Below are positions 42,886 through 50,297 of a stretch of 64,000 nt of DNA, piece by piece. The notes under the pieces were generated by a model. The model was given only the letters and a program-made list of their open reading frames with translations, did not search any database and had not been told where the DNA came from. The position numbers were made by a program, and so were the translations under genes. Location of the stretch: NCBI RefSeq assembly GCF_027923225.1, contig NZ_BSDI01000001.1, forward strand, positions 101,946-165,945, in the 5' to 3' direction. Source of the DNA: Phytohabitans aurantiacus. Lineage in GTDB: Bacteria > Actinomycetota > Actinomycetes > Mycobacteriales > Micromonosporaceae. The stretch's first letter is position 1, and the number at the start of each line of letters is the position of its first letter.

Positions 42886-44025
42886 GTGACGCACGTGACC
42901 GAGCGCAGCAGCGCGGGCACCAGTGGGGGCGGACGCAACCGCCAGCCGTGGACCAGCCGTACCGGCCGCAAACGCACGGTCACGTACGCCGATGCCGGCG
43001 TGTCCATCCACGCCGGTGAGCGCGCGGTGGAGCTGCTGAAGTCCAAGGTGCACCGCACACTGCGGCCCGAGGTCATGGGCGACCTCGGCGGGTTCGCGGG
43101 CCTGTTCCGGCTCGACGTCGGCAAGTACAAGCACCCGATCCTCGCCTCGTCGACCGACGGCGTGGGCACCAAGCTCGTCATCGCGCAGCAGCTCGACATC
43201 CACGACACCGTCGGCATCGACCTGGTGGCCATGGTCGTCGACGACCTGGTGGCGTGCGGCGCCGAGCCGTTGTTCCTGCTCGACTACATCGCCTGCGGCG
43301 AGGTCGTGCCCGACAAGGTCGCCGAGATCGGCGCGGGTATCGCCGACGGCTGCCGGTACGCCGGCTGCGCGCTGCTCGGTGGCGAGACCGCGGAGCACCC
43401 GGGCGTCCTGCGCCCCGACGAGTACGACGTGTCCGCCACCGGCGTGGGTGTGGTCGAGGAGAGCGAGATCCTCGGGCGCGACCGGGTCGAGGTCGGCGAC
43501 GTGGTGATCGCGATGCGTTCGTCCGGCCTGCACTCCAACGGCTTCTCGCTGGTGCGGCACGTGCTGCTGGGCGCGGGCCGGATGCGGCTCGACACCGTGG
43601 TGGAAGACTTCGGCCGGCAGCGGACCCTCGGCGAGGAGCTGCTCACGCCGACGAAGATCTACGCCCGCGACTGCCTCAAGCTGATCGAGGAGTGCGAGGT
43701 GCGCGCGCTCGCGCACGTCACCGGCGGCGGCATCCCGGGCAACCTGGTGCGCATCCTGCCGGAGCACGTCGACGCGGTCGTCAACCGGTCCACCTGGAAG
43801 CCTCAGCCGATCTTCGATCTGATCCAGGGCAAGGGCCGGATCGAAGACCCGGAGATGGAGTCGACGTTCAACATGGGCGTCGGCATGTTCGCCATCGTTT
43901 CGGCCGCCGACGCCGACCGGGCGCTGGCGTTCCTGGCGGGCCGCGGCATCGAGTCGTGGCAGGCCGGAGAGGTCATCGAAGGCACCGGAATGGTCCAGAT
44001 GATCGGCCAGCACACTCGAGGCTGA
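42886..44025 (+). CDS. purM: Phosphoribosylformylglycinamidine cyclo-ligase (AIR synthase)
   Basis: 379 residues from GTG 42886 with AAAGGGGAG upstream. The AIRS signatures are TYADAGVSIHAGERAVELLK, SSTDGVGTKLVIA, ALLGGETAEHPGV and HVTGGGIPGNL. The N-terminus carries about 28 extra basic/Gly-Ser residues. It closes the imidazole ring, FGAM to AIR. Followed 71 bp later by the radical SAM gene. Confidence 0.96.
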   Translation: MTHVTERSSAGTSGGGRNRQPWTSRTGRKRTVTYADAGVSIHAGERAVELLKSKVHRTLRPEVMGDLGGFAGLFRLDVGKYKHPILASSTDGVGTKLVIAQQLDIHDTVGIDLVAMVVDDLVACGAEPLFLLDYIACGEVVPDKVAEIGAGIADGCRYAGCALLGGETAEHPGVLRPDEYDVSATGVGVVEESEILGRDRVEVGDVVIAMRSSGLHSNGFSLVRHVLLGAGRMRLDTVVEDFGRQRTLGEELLTPTKIYARDCLKLIEECEVRALAHVTGGGIPGNLVRILPEHVDAVVNRSTWKPQPIFDLIQGKGRIEDPEMESTFNMGVGMFAIVSAADADRALAFLAGRGIESWQAGEVIEGTGMVQMIGQHTRG

Positions 44026-44096
44026 CAGACAACCCCCTTCACCCGACCGGGTATCCCGCCTAGCCTGGAACGACACGCACGGGGCGGAGGAGACGG

Positions 44097-45221
44097 TTGG
44101 CGGCGTTTAGCGGTATGCGCGGCATCGCCTCCGTGCCGACGTACGTGGTGATGCAGCCGACGACGCTGTGCAACCTCGACTGCGCGTACTGCTATCTGCC
44201 CTTGCGTGGTGCAGACCGCAGGATGCCGGCGGAGGTCGCGGCGGCAGTGGCCGGCGCGGTCAACGAGTGGGCCGCGAGCGGCCGCTTCTCGGTGGTGTGG
44301 CACGGCGGCGAGCCTCTCGCCGCCGGCCGCGATCACTTCGCCGCGCTGCTCGCGCCGTTCGACGCGGGGGTCGAGCACCACATCCAGACGAACGCGACGC
44401 TGATCGACGACGCGTGGTGCGACTTCTTCGCGGAGCACCAGATCCGGGTGAGCATCAGCGTCGACGGTCCGCGCGAGCGAAACACCGACCGGGTCACCCG
44501 TGGCGGCAAGCCGTCGTACGACCGCATCGTGCGCGGCATCGAGGCGCTGCGCCGGCACGGCATCGACTTCTCGGCGCTGTGTGTCGTGGCGCAGCCGGCA
44601 CCGGGGCTTGCCAGCGAGCTGTACGACTACTTCCTCGACCTGGGCTGCGACGTGCTGGGCATCAACATCGAGGAACTGGAAGGGGTCAACGCGCGGTCGA
44701 ACGCGCGCGATCCGGCGGCGGTCACCGCCTTCTGGGCGGAGCTGGTCGCCGCGTGGCGGCGGGAGCCGCGCATCCACATCCGTGAGGTGGAGTGGTCACT
44801 GCGGTACGCCGCCGCGGTCCTCGACGGCACCGCTGACGACGTGCTTCCCCGCCAACTCGACCCGATCCCGACGGTCGGATACGACGGCTCGGTGGTGCTG
44901 CTCTCCCCCGAGCTGGCTGGGTTCTCCCATCCTCACTATGGCGACTTCACCAGCGGAAACGTACTCTCGACGCCACTGCCGGAGATCATCGCGAACGCAG
45001 CCGACCGCACGACGTGGATAGCCGAATTCCTCGCCGGCGTGGAGGCCTGCCGGACGAGTTGCGCGTACTTCGGCTTCTGTGGCGGTGCTCACGCCGCCAA
45101 CCGCTACTTCGAGCACGGGCGTTTTGACGGTACGGAGACCGATCACTGCCGCAACAGCAAGATGCGCCTACTAGAGGGAGTGTTGGACCATGCCCGAGAC
45201 CACGAGCCGTCGCCAGCCTGA
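44097..45221 (+). CDS. Radical SAM/SPASM peptide maturase, probable cyclophane-forming (AmcB-like)
   Basis: 374 residues from TTG 44097, preceded by GGCGGAGGAG; ATG 44115 is an alternative. The radical SAM cluster motif is Cys25-x3-Cys29-x2-Cys32 (CNLDCAYCYL). The SPASM domain near the C-terminus has Cys318, Cys322, Cys328 and Cys351 (CRTSCAYFGFCGG, then DHCRNSK) for auxiliary clusters. WHGGEPLAAG and SISVDGPRERNTDRVTRGGKPSYDRI are typical of peptide-modifying members such as FxsB, GrrM and anSME relatives. The precursor gene starts inside its 3' end (32-nt overlap). I recall an NCBI family pair named AmcB/AmcA for multiple-cyclophane RiPPs; assignment to it is from memory. Predicted job: Cys-independent C-C crosslinks from an aromatic residue to the residue two positions later. 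Confidence 0.85.
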   Translation: MAAFSGMRGIASVPTYVVMQPTTLCNLDCAYCYLPLRGADRRMPAEVAAAVAGAVNEWAASGRFSVVWHGGEPLAAGRDHFAALLAPFDAGVEHHIQTNATLIDDAWCDFFAEHQIRVSISVDGPRERNTDRVTRGGKPSYDRIVRGIEALRRHGIDFSALCVVAQPAPGLASELYDYFLDLGCDVLGINIEELEGVNARSNARDPAAVTAFWAELVAAWRREPRIHIREVEWSLRYAAAVLDGTADDVLPRQLDPIPTVGYDGSVVLLSPELAGFSHPHYGDFTSGNVLSTPLPEIIANAADRTTWIAEFLAGVEACRTSCAYFGFCGGAHAANRYFEHGRFDGTETDHCRNSKMRLLEGVLDHARDHEPSPA

Positions 45222-45417
45222 CGCCGTACTCGATCCGGTGGCGGAGCGGGTCCACGAGGCGCGGGCAGGCTTGACCGCGCTACTGGCGGAGGCCGCCGAG
45301 GCGAGACGCCAGCGGTCTGAGACGACGGATGGCGGCGGTGACTCAGGAGCGGTGTGCGCCTGGAACCACTTCGAGAACATCCCGACGTTCTACAACTGGA
45401 ACAACCGTCCTCGCTGA
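45190..45417 (+). CDS. Multiple-cyclophane RiPP precursor peptide (AmcA-like)
   Basis: 75 residues from ATG 45190, with AGGGAG nine bases upstream inside the maturase gene. The leader (residues 1-50) is helical and charged (VLDPVAERVHEARAGLTALL, then AEAAEARRQR). A short Gly/Ser/Asp spacer precedes a C-terminal core WNHFENIPTFYNWNNRPR (residues 58-75). The core contains four aromatic-x-Asn/His triads in series: W58-N-H60, F61-E-N63, F67-Y-N69 and W70-N-N72. This is the three-residue pattern crosslinked by cyclophane-forming rSAM/SPASM enzymes. There is a single Cys56 just before the core. No protease or exporter gene is adjacent. Confidence 0.82.
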   Translation: MPETTSRRQPDAVLDPVAERVHEARAGLTALLAEAAEARRQRSETTDGGGDSGAVCAWNHFENIPTFYNWNNRPR

Positions 45418-45432
45418 CCGAGGAAGGCACAC

Positions 45433-45490
45433 CAATCAAGGGCAAAGGCGCGTGGTCACGAGATAGACCACGTGCCTCTGCCCTTGATTG
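45433..45490. repeat. Family B intergenic palindrome, copy 2
   Basis: 58 bp; a 25-nt arm beginning CAATCAAGGGCAAAGG pairs with its mirror (ending GCCCTTGATTG) with two G-U-compatible mismatches around an 8-nt loop. It lies 15 bp after the precursor stop and before the convergent DUF3073 gene. The core arm is shared with 1769-1825. Likely ends the RiPP transcript. Confidence 0.8.
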
Positions 45491-45595
45491 CTGAATGGCC
45501 GCCGGGCGAGGGACGCAAAGCGCACCGCGACGAACCGCTAGGACACGACACGCAGGAGCACGCGGTGGTGCCGCGTGCTCGGTCGTGCCTGCGGA

Positions 45596-45799
45596 TCAGC
45601 GGGCGCGAGGCGCCCAGTCGTCCGGCTCGTCTTCGTCGTCTTCGTCGACAAACTGGTTGTCGTCGTCGACAAAGTCACGGTCTGGCTTGCCGCTGCCGGA
45701 AAGTTCTCGCTGCAAGGCGGCGAGGTCGGTGTTCGGGGAGTGGTACTTCAACTCCCGGGCCACCTTTGTCTGCTTGGCCTTAGCACGGCCGCGCCCCAT
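45596..45799 (-). CDS. DUF3073 family protein
   Basis: 67 residues from ATG 45799 (MGRGRAKAKQTKVARELKY). A basic N-terminus is followed by an acidic tail (DFVDDDNQFVDEDDEDEPDDW). The sequence and its place near purM are typical of DUF3073, a small conserved actinobacterial protein of unknown function. Confidence 0.88.
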   Translation of the reverse strand: MGRGRAKAKQTKVARELKYHSPNTDLAALQRELSGSGKPDRDFVDDDNQFVDEDDEDEPDDWAPRAR

Positions 45800-46020
45800 G
45801 GCTCGACCCCCTCGCACAGAATTCGGGGCAGCCCGAAGGCGGGCCCCGATGACGTCAGGCATCTCTCGTGGGTCTTACGGTACATGGGGATGCCCCGGTT
45901 CGGCATCTCGGGTTACCCCCGCCACCCTCCGGCGCGTCGCAGGCGGGTCCGGAAGCGCCAGTTCTGTTCGGTAAGGACCGATCCGGGGCATCAACCATGA
46001 CCGTACGGCCAGGACTGGGC

Positions 46021-47100
46021 CTAGGCCAGATGGATCGTCCGGAGCCGGCCCACTTCGGCCATCCGCCGCTCCGCGAGGCGGTCGGCGGCGACGGCCGGCG
46101 GTACGCCCTCGGCGTCAGCGAGCCGCAGGATGTCGCGGGTGGTGTCGTAGATCCGGTTGGCCCGCAGTTTCGCGCGCTCGAAGTTGAAGCCCTCGATCTC
46201 GTCCGCGACCTGGATCACACCACCCGCGTTCACGACGTAGTCGGGCGCGTAGAGGATGCCGCGATCGGCGAGCACCTTCTCGATGCCCGGGTGGGCGAGC
46301 TGGTTGTTGGCACCGCCGGCGACCACCTTCGCGCGCAGTGCCGCGACCGAGTCGTCATTCAGCGCGCCGCCGAGGGCGCATGGCGCGTACACGTCGATGT
46401 CGGACGTGATGAGCGCGTCCGCGTCGGCGACGAGATCGACCTGCGGGTACGTCTCGCGAGCCCAGGCGAGTGCCTTCTCGCTCACGTCGGTGGCGACCAC
46501 CGCGGCACCGTCTTCGAGAAGGTGGCGGGTCAGCACCTTGCCCACCTTGCCCAGACCCGCGACACCGACCCGCCGGCCGGCCAGCGTGGGGGTACCCCAC
46601 ATGTGCTCGGCGGCGGCACGCATGCCCTGGAAGACGCCCCACGCGGTCAGGATCGACGAGTCGCCGGCTCCGCCGTGCTCGACGCTGCGCCCGGTGACGA
46701 ACCGCGTCTCGCGAGCCACCACATCCATGTCGGCGACGTAGGTGCCGACGTCGCAGGCCGTGTAGTAGCGGCCGTTCAGCGACTGCACGAAGCGCCCGTA
46801 CGCCCGCAGCAGCGCCTCGCTCTTGCCCTGCTCCGGGTCGCCCCAGATGACCGCCTTGCCGCCACCGTGGTCGAGCCCGGCGAGCGCGTTCTTGTACGCC
46901 ATGCCGCGCGACAGGTCGAGCACGTCCCGGAGCGCGTCGTCTTCCGTGGCGTACGGGTAGAAGCGGGTGCCGCCCAGCGCGGGGCCGAGCGCGGTGGAGT
47001 AGATGCCGATGATCGCCTTCAGCCCGGTCGGCTTGTCGTGACAGAAGACGACCTGTTCGTGGCCGCTGGACTCCTGGTCTTCGTTGGCGAATACGCCCAT
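46021..47100 (-). CDS. vdh: Glu/Leu/Phe/Val dehydrogenase (probable valine dehydrogenase)
   Basis: 359 residues from ATG 47100; the longer open frame upstream is low-complexity and rejected. The N-terminal substrate domain has the catalytic lysines in GMAYKNALAGLDHGGGKAVIWG. The Rossmann domain begins VGVAGLGKVGKVLTRHLLEDGA. Overall length and motifs match actinobacterial branched-chain (valine/leucine) dehydrogenases, which oxidatively deaminate branched-chain amino acids with NAD+. Substrate choice is not provable here. The 220-bp gap to DUF3073 shows no gene. Confidence 0.88.
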   Translation of the reverse strand: MGVFANEDQESSGHEQVVFCHDKPTGLKAIIGIYSTALGPALGGTRFYPYATEDDALRDVLDLSRGMAYKNALAGLDHGGGKAVIWGDPEQGKSEALLRAYGRFVQSLNGRYYTACDVGTYVADMDVVARETRFVTGRSVEHGGAGDSSILTAWGVFQGMRAAAEHMWGTPTLAGRRVGVAGLGKVGKVLTRHLLEDGAAVVATDVSEKALAWARETYPQVDLVADADALITSDIDVYAPCALGGALNDDSVAALRAKVVAGGANNQLAHPGIEKVLADRGILYAPDYVVNAGGVIQVADEIEGFNFERAKLRANRIYDTTRDILRLADAEGVPPAVAADRLAERRMAEVGRLRTIHLA

Positions 47101-47243
47101 TGCTGCTCCCTTGTGAGGCGCGTTGCGGGTGTGGGCCGGCCGGGGTGCCGCCGGCTCTCCTGTCGAGCCTAGTGCCGGGTTTCTGATCGCCGGATAGGCG
47201 ACGCCACCGACGGCGAAGTCACGATTCGTGGGAGGATCGCGCC

Positions 47244-48083
47244 GTGCCGTCGCTGTTCGCTTCGTACCTTCGGGTCTATGAGCCGCTGACCGCCTTCGAC
47301 CGGGATCGCCAGGTTTTCTGGCGACGTTATGTCCGGGAGGGCCGGGCGATCGCGCCGACCGACGGCCCCGGACGGCAACGGACGGCCGTGATCGAGGCCC
47401 TGGGCGCCGGCTGGACGAGGCTGCCGGACCTGCCCGATGAGGCGTACGTCCTGGAAGCCGACGACACTCTCCTGGTCTGCCCCTGGAACCTGCGCGTACG
47501 GGTCGCTGAGGCGGCACTCAGCGCCCGCGATGGCGTGCCGTCGGTGCTCGCCGATGCCTTCGTGCCGCCGATCCTGGCGGGGCAGGCCAAAGCGATCGTC
47601 GAAGACTGGCGCAACGGCGCGAAGGTGCTCGAACGCGGCGTGCCCCGGGTGCACGAGCAGATCGCGACGTGGGGCGTGCCGCTGCGGTGGTTCGTCTTCG
47701 TCGACGCGGAGGAGCGTGAGCTGATCATCCGTCAGGGGCGGCGGGCGCTCCGGTACCGGACGGAGATCTCCAAGGCTCGGCGGCGCGCGCACCGGGGCGT
47801 CTCGGTACTGCGCAAGTCGGTGGGCGACGCACCGATCACCGAGGCGGTCGAAGAGGGCGCCCGATGGCTCGAGGAGTTCCACCCGCGGTCGGTGGTCGAG
47901 CTCGACTATGGAGGTCTCGTCGACCTCCTGCCGGACGACGCCCTAGAAGCGGATGATTCCCCCAAATTGGTCGCCGCCGGGCTGGCCGGTTTGTCCCGTG
48001 GTGACGCCGACGCGGCCACCGAGGCGTACGAGAAGCTGGTCGCGCGCTGGCGGGCCGTGCAGTTGCTGGAACGTTGTAATTAG
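47244..48083 (+). CDS. Conserved actinobacterial protein of unknown function
   Basis: 279 residues from GTG-type initiation at 47244 (MPSLFASYLRVYEPLTAFDRDRQVFW). No signal peptide or membrane helix. It is mostly alpha-helical with strongly conserved-looking aromatic/charged N-terminus, a PLRWFVFVDAEERELI segment mid-protein and a C-terminal helical region. It lies upstream of bldC with 257 bp between, a neighbourhood I have seen often in actinobacteria, but no function is known to me. Confidence 0.72.
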   Translation: MPSLFASYLRVYEPLTAFDRDRQVFWRRYVREGRAIAPTDGPGRQRTAVIEALGAGWTRLPDLPDEAYVLEADDTLLVCPWNLRVRVAEAALSARDGVPSVLADAFVPPILAGQAKAIVEDWRNGAKVLERGVPRVHEQIATWGVPLRWFVFVDAEERELIIRQGRRALRYRTEISKARRRAHRGVSVLRKSVGDAPITEAVEEGARWLEEFHPRSVVELDYGGLVDLLPDDALEADDSPKLVAAGLAGLSRGDADAATEAYEKLVARWRAVQLLERCN

Positions 48084-48340
48084 TCCGGATTCCTGCATAC
48101 TGGGCACGCTCCCAAAGTGAGATAGCCTCGTAGTACTTCAAACACGAAGCGTGACTAAGCGTCCAAATATGGCGGTATCTGACCCTCAAAGTCCGGATAA
48201 ATCAGTCATTGCTCATCCGTCTATCCAGGGACGTTCGGCCGTTCGGCCCATGTCGGACATCGGGGACTAGCCGGACCATGGGAGACGCGTCGGCCGGCGG
48301 GACCCCGGCCGATGTCTATAGGTATGTGGAGGAGTGACCG

Positions 48341-48550
48341 ATGGCATCGCGTACGCACGAACCAGAGCCGCTACTTACGCCGGCCGAGGTGGCGTCGATG
48401 TTCCGAGTCGACCCGAAGACCGTGACACGGTGGGCAAAGGCGGGCAAGCTCAGCGCAATTCGGACGCTGGGTGGCCACCGGCGTTACCGCGAGTCTGAGG
48501 TTCGCGCTCTGCTGCAGGGCCAGATTCCCCAGCAGCGTCAGGGCGACTGA
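48341..48550 (+). CDS. bldC: BldC, MerR-like developmental regulator
   Basis: 69 residues from ATG 48341 with GGAGGAG upstream. It is a lone MerR-type winged helix-turn-helix (LLTPAEVASMFRVDPKTVTRWAKAGKLSAIRTLGGHRRYRESEVRALL-type; key parts VDPKTVTRWAKAGKL and GGHRRY), almost full BldC length. BldC binds DNA cooperatively at direct repeats and controls entry into development in Streptomyces. The 257-bp region upstream (48084-48340) is unusually AT-rich for this window and repeats GTCCGGAT, so it may contain its own promoter and binding sites. Confidence 0.93.
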   Translation: MASRTHEPEPLLTPAEVASMFRVDPKTVTRWAKAGKLSAIRTLGGHRRYRESEVRALLQGQIPQQRQGD

Positions 48551-48580
48551 CTTTTAGCGCTCGTAATCGATCTCCGAGTC

Positions 48581-48616
48581 AGGGGCGGGACACCTGGAAA
48601 CAGGTACCCCGCCCCT
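48581..48616 (+). terminator. Intrinsic terminator of bldC
   Basis: AGGGGCGGG (48581-48589) pairs with CCCGCCCCT (48608-48616), and an inner ACCTG-GAAA-CAGGT hairpin caps it. It starts 30 bp after the bldC stop. Confidence 0.8.
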
Positions 48617-48629
48617 AACTCGTACCTGC

Positions 48630-48683
48630 GTGATCAGGGCGTCCCTGAAGTCGTTAGAACGACTTGAGGGACGCCCTGATCAC
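48630..48683. repeat. Family A intergenic palindrome, copy 5
   Basis: 54 bp, the same arms as copies 1 and 2. It lies between bldC with its own terminator and the convergent ABC ATPase gene, whose TGA stop (48680-48682) is supplied by the right arm. Confidence 0.86.
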
Positions 48684-49360
48684 GCGAGGGCCGCAGGCGC
48701 GAGCAGGGCGCCGTCGCGGAGTTGGACGACCCGGTCGGCGACGTCGATCAGCGAGGCGTCGTGGGTCGCCACCAGCGCGGTCATCCCCCGCGACCGCACC
48801 AGCGCCCGCAGCAGATTCATGATCGAACGTCCGGTCTCGGAGTCGAGCTGGCCGGTCGGTTCGTCCGCGATCAGCAGCTTCGGATCGTTGGCCAGCGCCC
48901 GCGCGATCGCCACCCGCTGCTGCTGCCCACCCGACAGCTCGTACGGCCGCTGGCCCGCGTGCGCGCCCAGCCCCACCAGCTCCAGCAGCATCGTGACCCG
49001 CTCGTCGCGCTGCGCCGCCGGTACCTTGGCCAGCCGCAGCGGTACACCCACGTTTTCGGCCGCTGAGAGGATCGGAATCAGGCCGAAGGACTGAAAAACA
49101 AAGCCGATCGTGCCCCGGCGCAGTTCGAGCAGCTGCGACTCGCTCGCGGCGGTGATGTCGTGCCCGGCGACCACCACCCGGCCGGCGGTCGGCCTGTCGA
49201 GGCCGCCGATCAGATTGAGCAGCGTGGTCTTGCCCGCGCCGGAGCGGCCACGGACAGCCACCAGCTCACCGGGCTCGGCCGCGAAGCTCACGTCGCGTAC
49301 CGCGTGCACCACACGCTTGCCGGCGCCGAAGTCCCGGCTGAGGCCCTCAACTATTACCAC
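48680..49360 (-). CDS. ABC transporter ATP-binding protein (LolD/MacB-like)
   Basis: 226 residues from GTG 49360, overlapping the preceding ATPase gene by 14 nt. Walker A is GRSGAGKTT, signature LSGGQQQR, Walker B LLIADEPTGQLDSE. It is of the type paired with FtsX-like permeases. It is the last gene of the four-gene operon; its stop lies within a family A palindrome. Confidence 0.92.
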   Translation of the reverse strand: MVIVEGLSRDFGAGKRVVHAVRDVSFAAEPGELVAVRGRSGAGKTTLLNLIGGLDRPTAGRVVVAGHDITAASESQLLELRRGTIGFVFQSFGLIPILSAAENVGVPLRLAKVPAAQRDERVTMLLELVGLGAHAGQRPYELSGGQQQRVAIARALANDPKLLIADEPTGQLDSETGRSIMNLLRALVRSRGMTALVATHDASLIDVADRVVQLRDGALLAPAALA

Positions 49361-50297
49361 TGCGCACCTCGATGTGGTCGGGTTCCAGGTTGAGCCTGAC
49401 CCGGTCGCGCAGCGACAGGGCGTCGACGAACGGCACCGGAAGCTGCATCCGGCCGCTGCGGTCCAGTACCGCGTATTCCTCGGTGACCAGCTCGTGCGAC
49501 CCGTCTTCGGCGACCCGCGCGGACCGGCGTACCTCCGACGCGGTCCGGCCGTCGCGGATGGCGATGGTGCGGCGGACCTGCGACGACACCTGATGATCGT
49601 GGGTGACCACCACGATCGTCACGCCCAGCTCGGCGTTGATGGTGCGCAACGCGCCGAAGACCTCGGCCGCCGTGGCCTCGTCGAGCTCACCGGTCGGCTC
49701 GTCGGCGAAGAGCACCTCAGGGTCGTTGGCCACCGCGACGGCCACCGCGCACCGCTGCTGCTCGCCACCGCTCATCTGCCCCGGTCGCCGGTCGGCGCAG
49801 TGGGCGACACCCACCAACTCCAGCAGCTCCTCGGCACGGGCCCGGTTGCGCCGGCGCCTGGCGAGCCGCAGCGGCAGCTCGACGTTTTCCCGCGCGGTGA
49901 GATAGGGCAGCAGGTTGCGCCCGGTCTGCTGCCAGACGAAACCGACCGTGTGCCGCCGGTACGCCAGCCGGCGCTTCGCGGACAGGCCGAGCAGGTCGTA
50001 GCCCGCCACCCGGGCGAGGCCCGCGGTGGGCACGTCGAGCCCGGAGAGGATGTTGAGCATCGTCGACTTGCCGGATCCGGACGCACCGACGATGGCCAGC
50101 AGCTCACCGCGGTCGACCACCAGGTCGAGCCCCTGCAGGGCGACCACCTCGACGCCGTCGGTCTTGAAGATGCGCACGAGGCCGTCGCAGACGATGTGCC
50201 CGCTGAGCCGGTCGTGGCCGCCCGCCCGCGCGGCGGCCCGCTCGGCCGCGCGGCGTTCAAGGTCGGCGAGGTCGGGTACCTCCGTGGCAGCAGTCAC
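49347..50297 (-). CDS. ABC transporter ATP-binding protein with AbrB-like C-terminal extension
   Basis: 316 residues from GTG 50297, overlapping the permease stop by 4 nt (GTGA); the long open frame upstream is an antisense shadow of the permease. Walker A is GASGSGKST, signature MSGGEQQR, Walker B VLFADEPTGELDEA. After residue about 260 it has an extra segment EEYAVLDRSGRMQLPVPFVDALSLRDRVRL, which resembles a SpoVT/AbrB swapped-hairpin domain. This extension could mediate dimerisation or regulation. Confidence 0.88.
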   Translation of the reverse strand: MTAATEVPDLADLERRAAERAAARAGGHDRLSGHIVCDGLVRIFKTDGVEVVALQGLDLVVDRGELLAIVGASGSGKSTMLNILSGLDVPTAGLARVAGYDLLGLSAKRRLAYRRHTVGFVWQQTGRNLLPYLTARENVELPLRLARRRRNRARAEELLELVGVAHCADRRPGQMSGGEQQRCAVAVAVANDPEVLFADEPTGELDEATAAEVFGALRTINAELGVTIVVVTHDHQVSSQVRRTIAIRDGRTASEVRRSARVAEDGSHELVTEEYAVLDRSGRMQLPVPFVDALSLRDRVRLNLEPDHIEVRSGNS

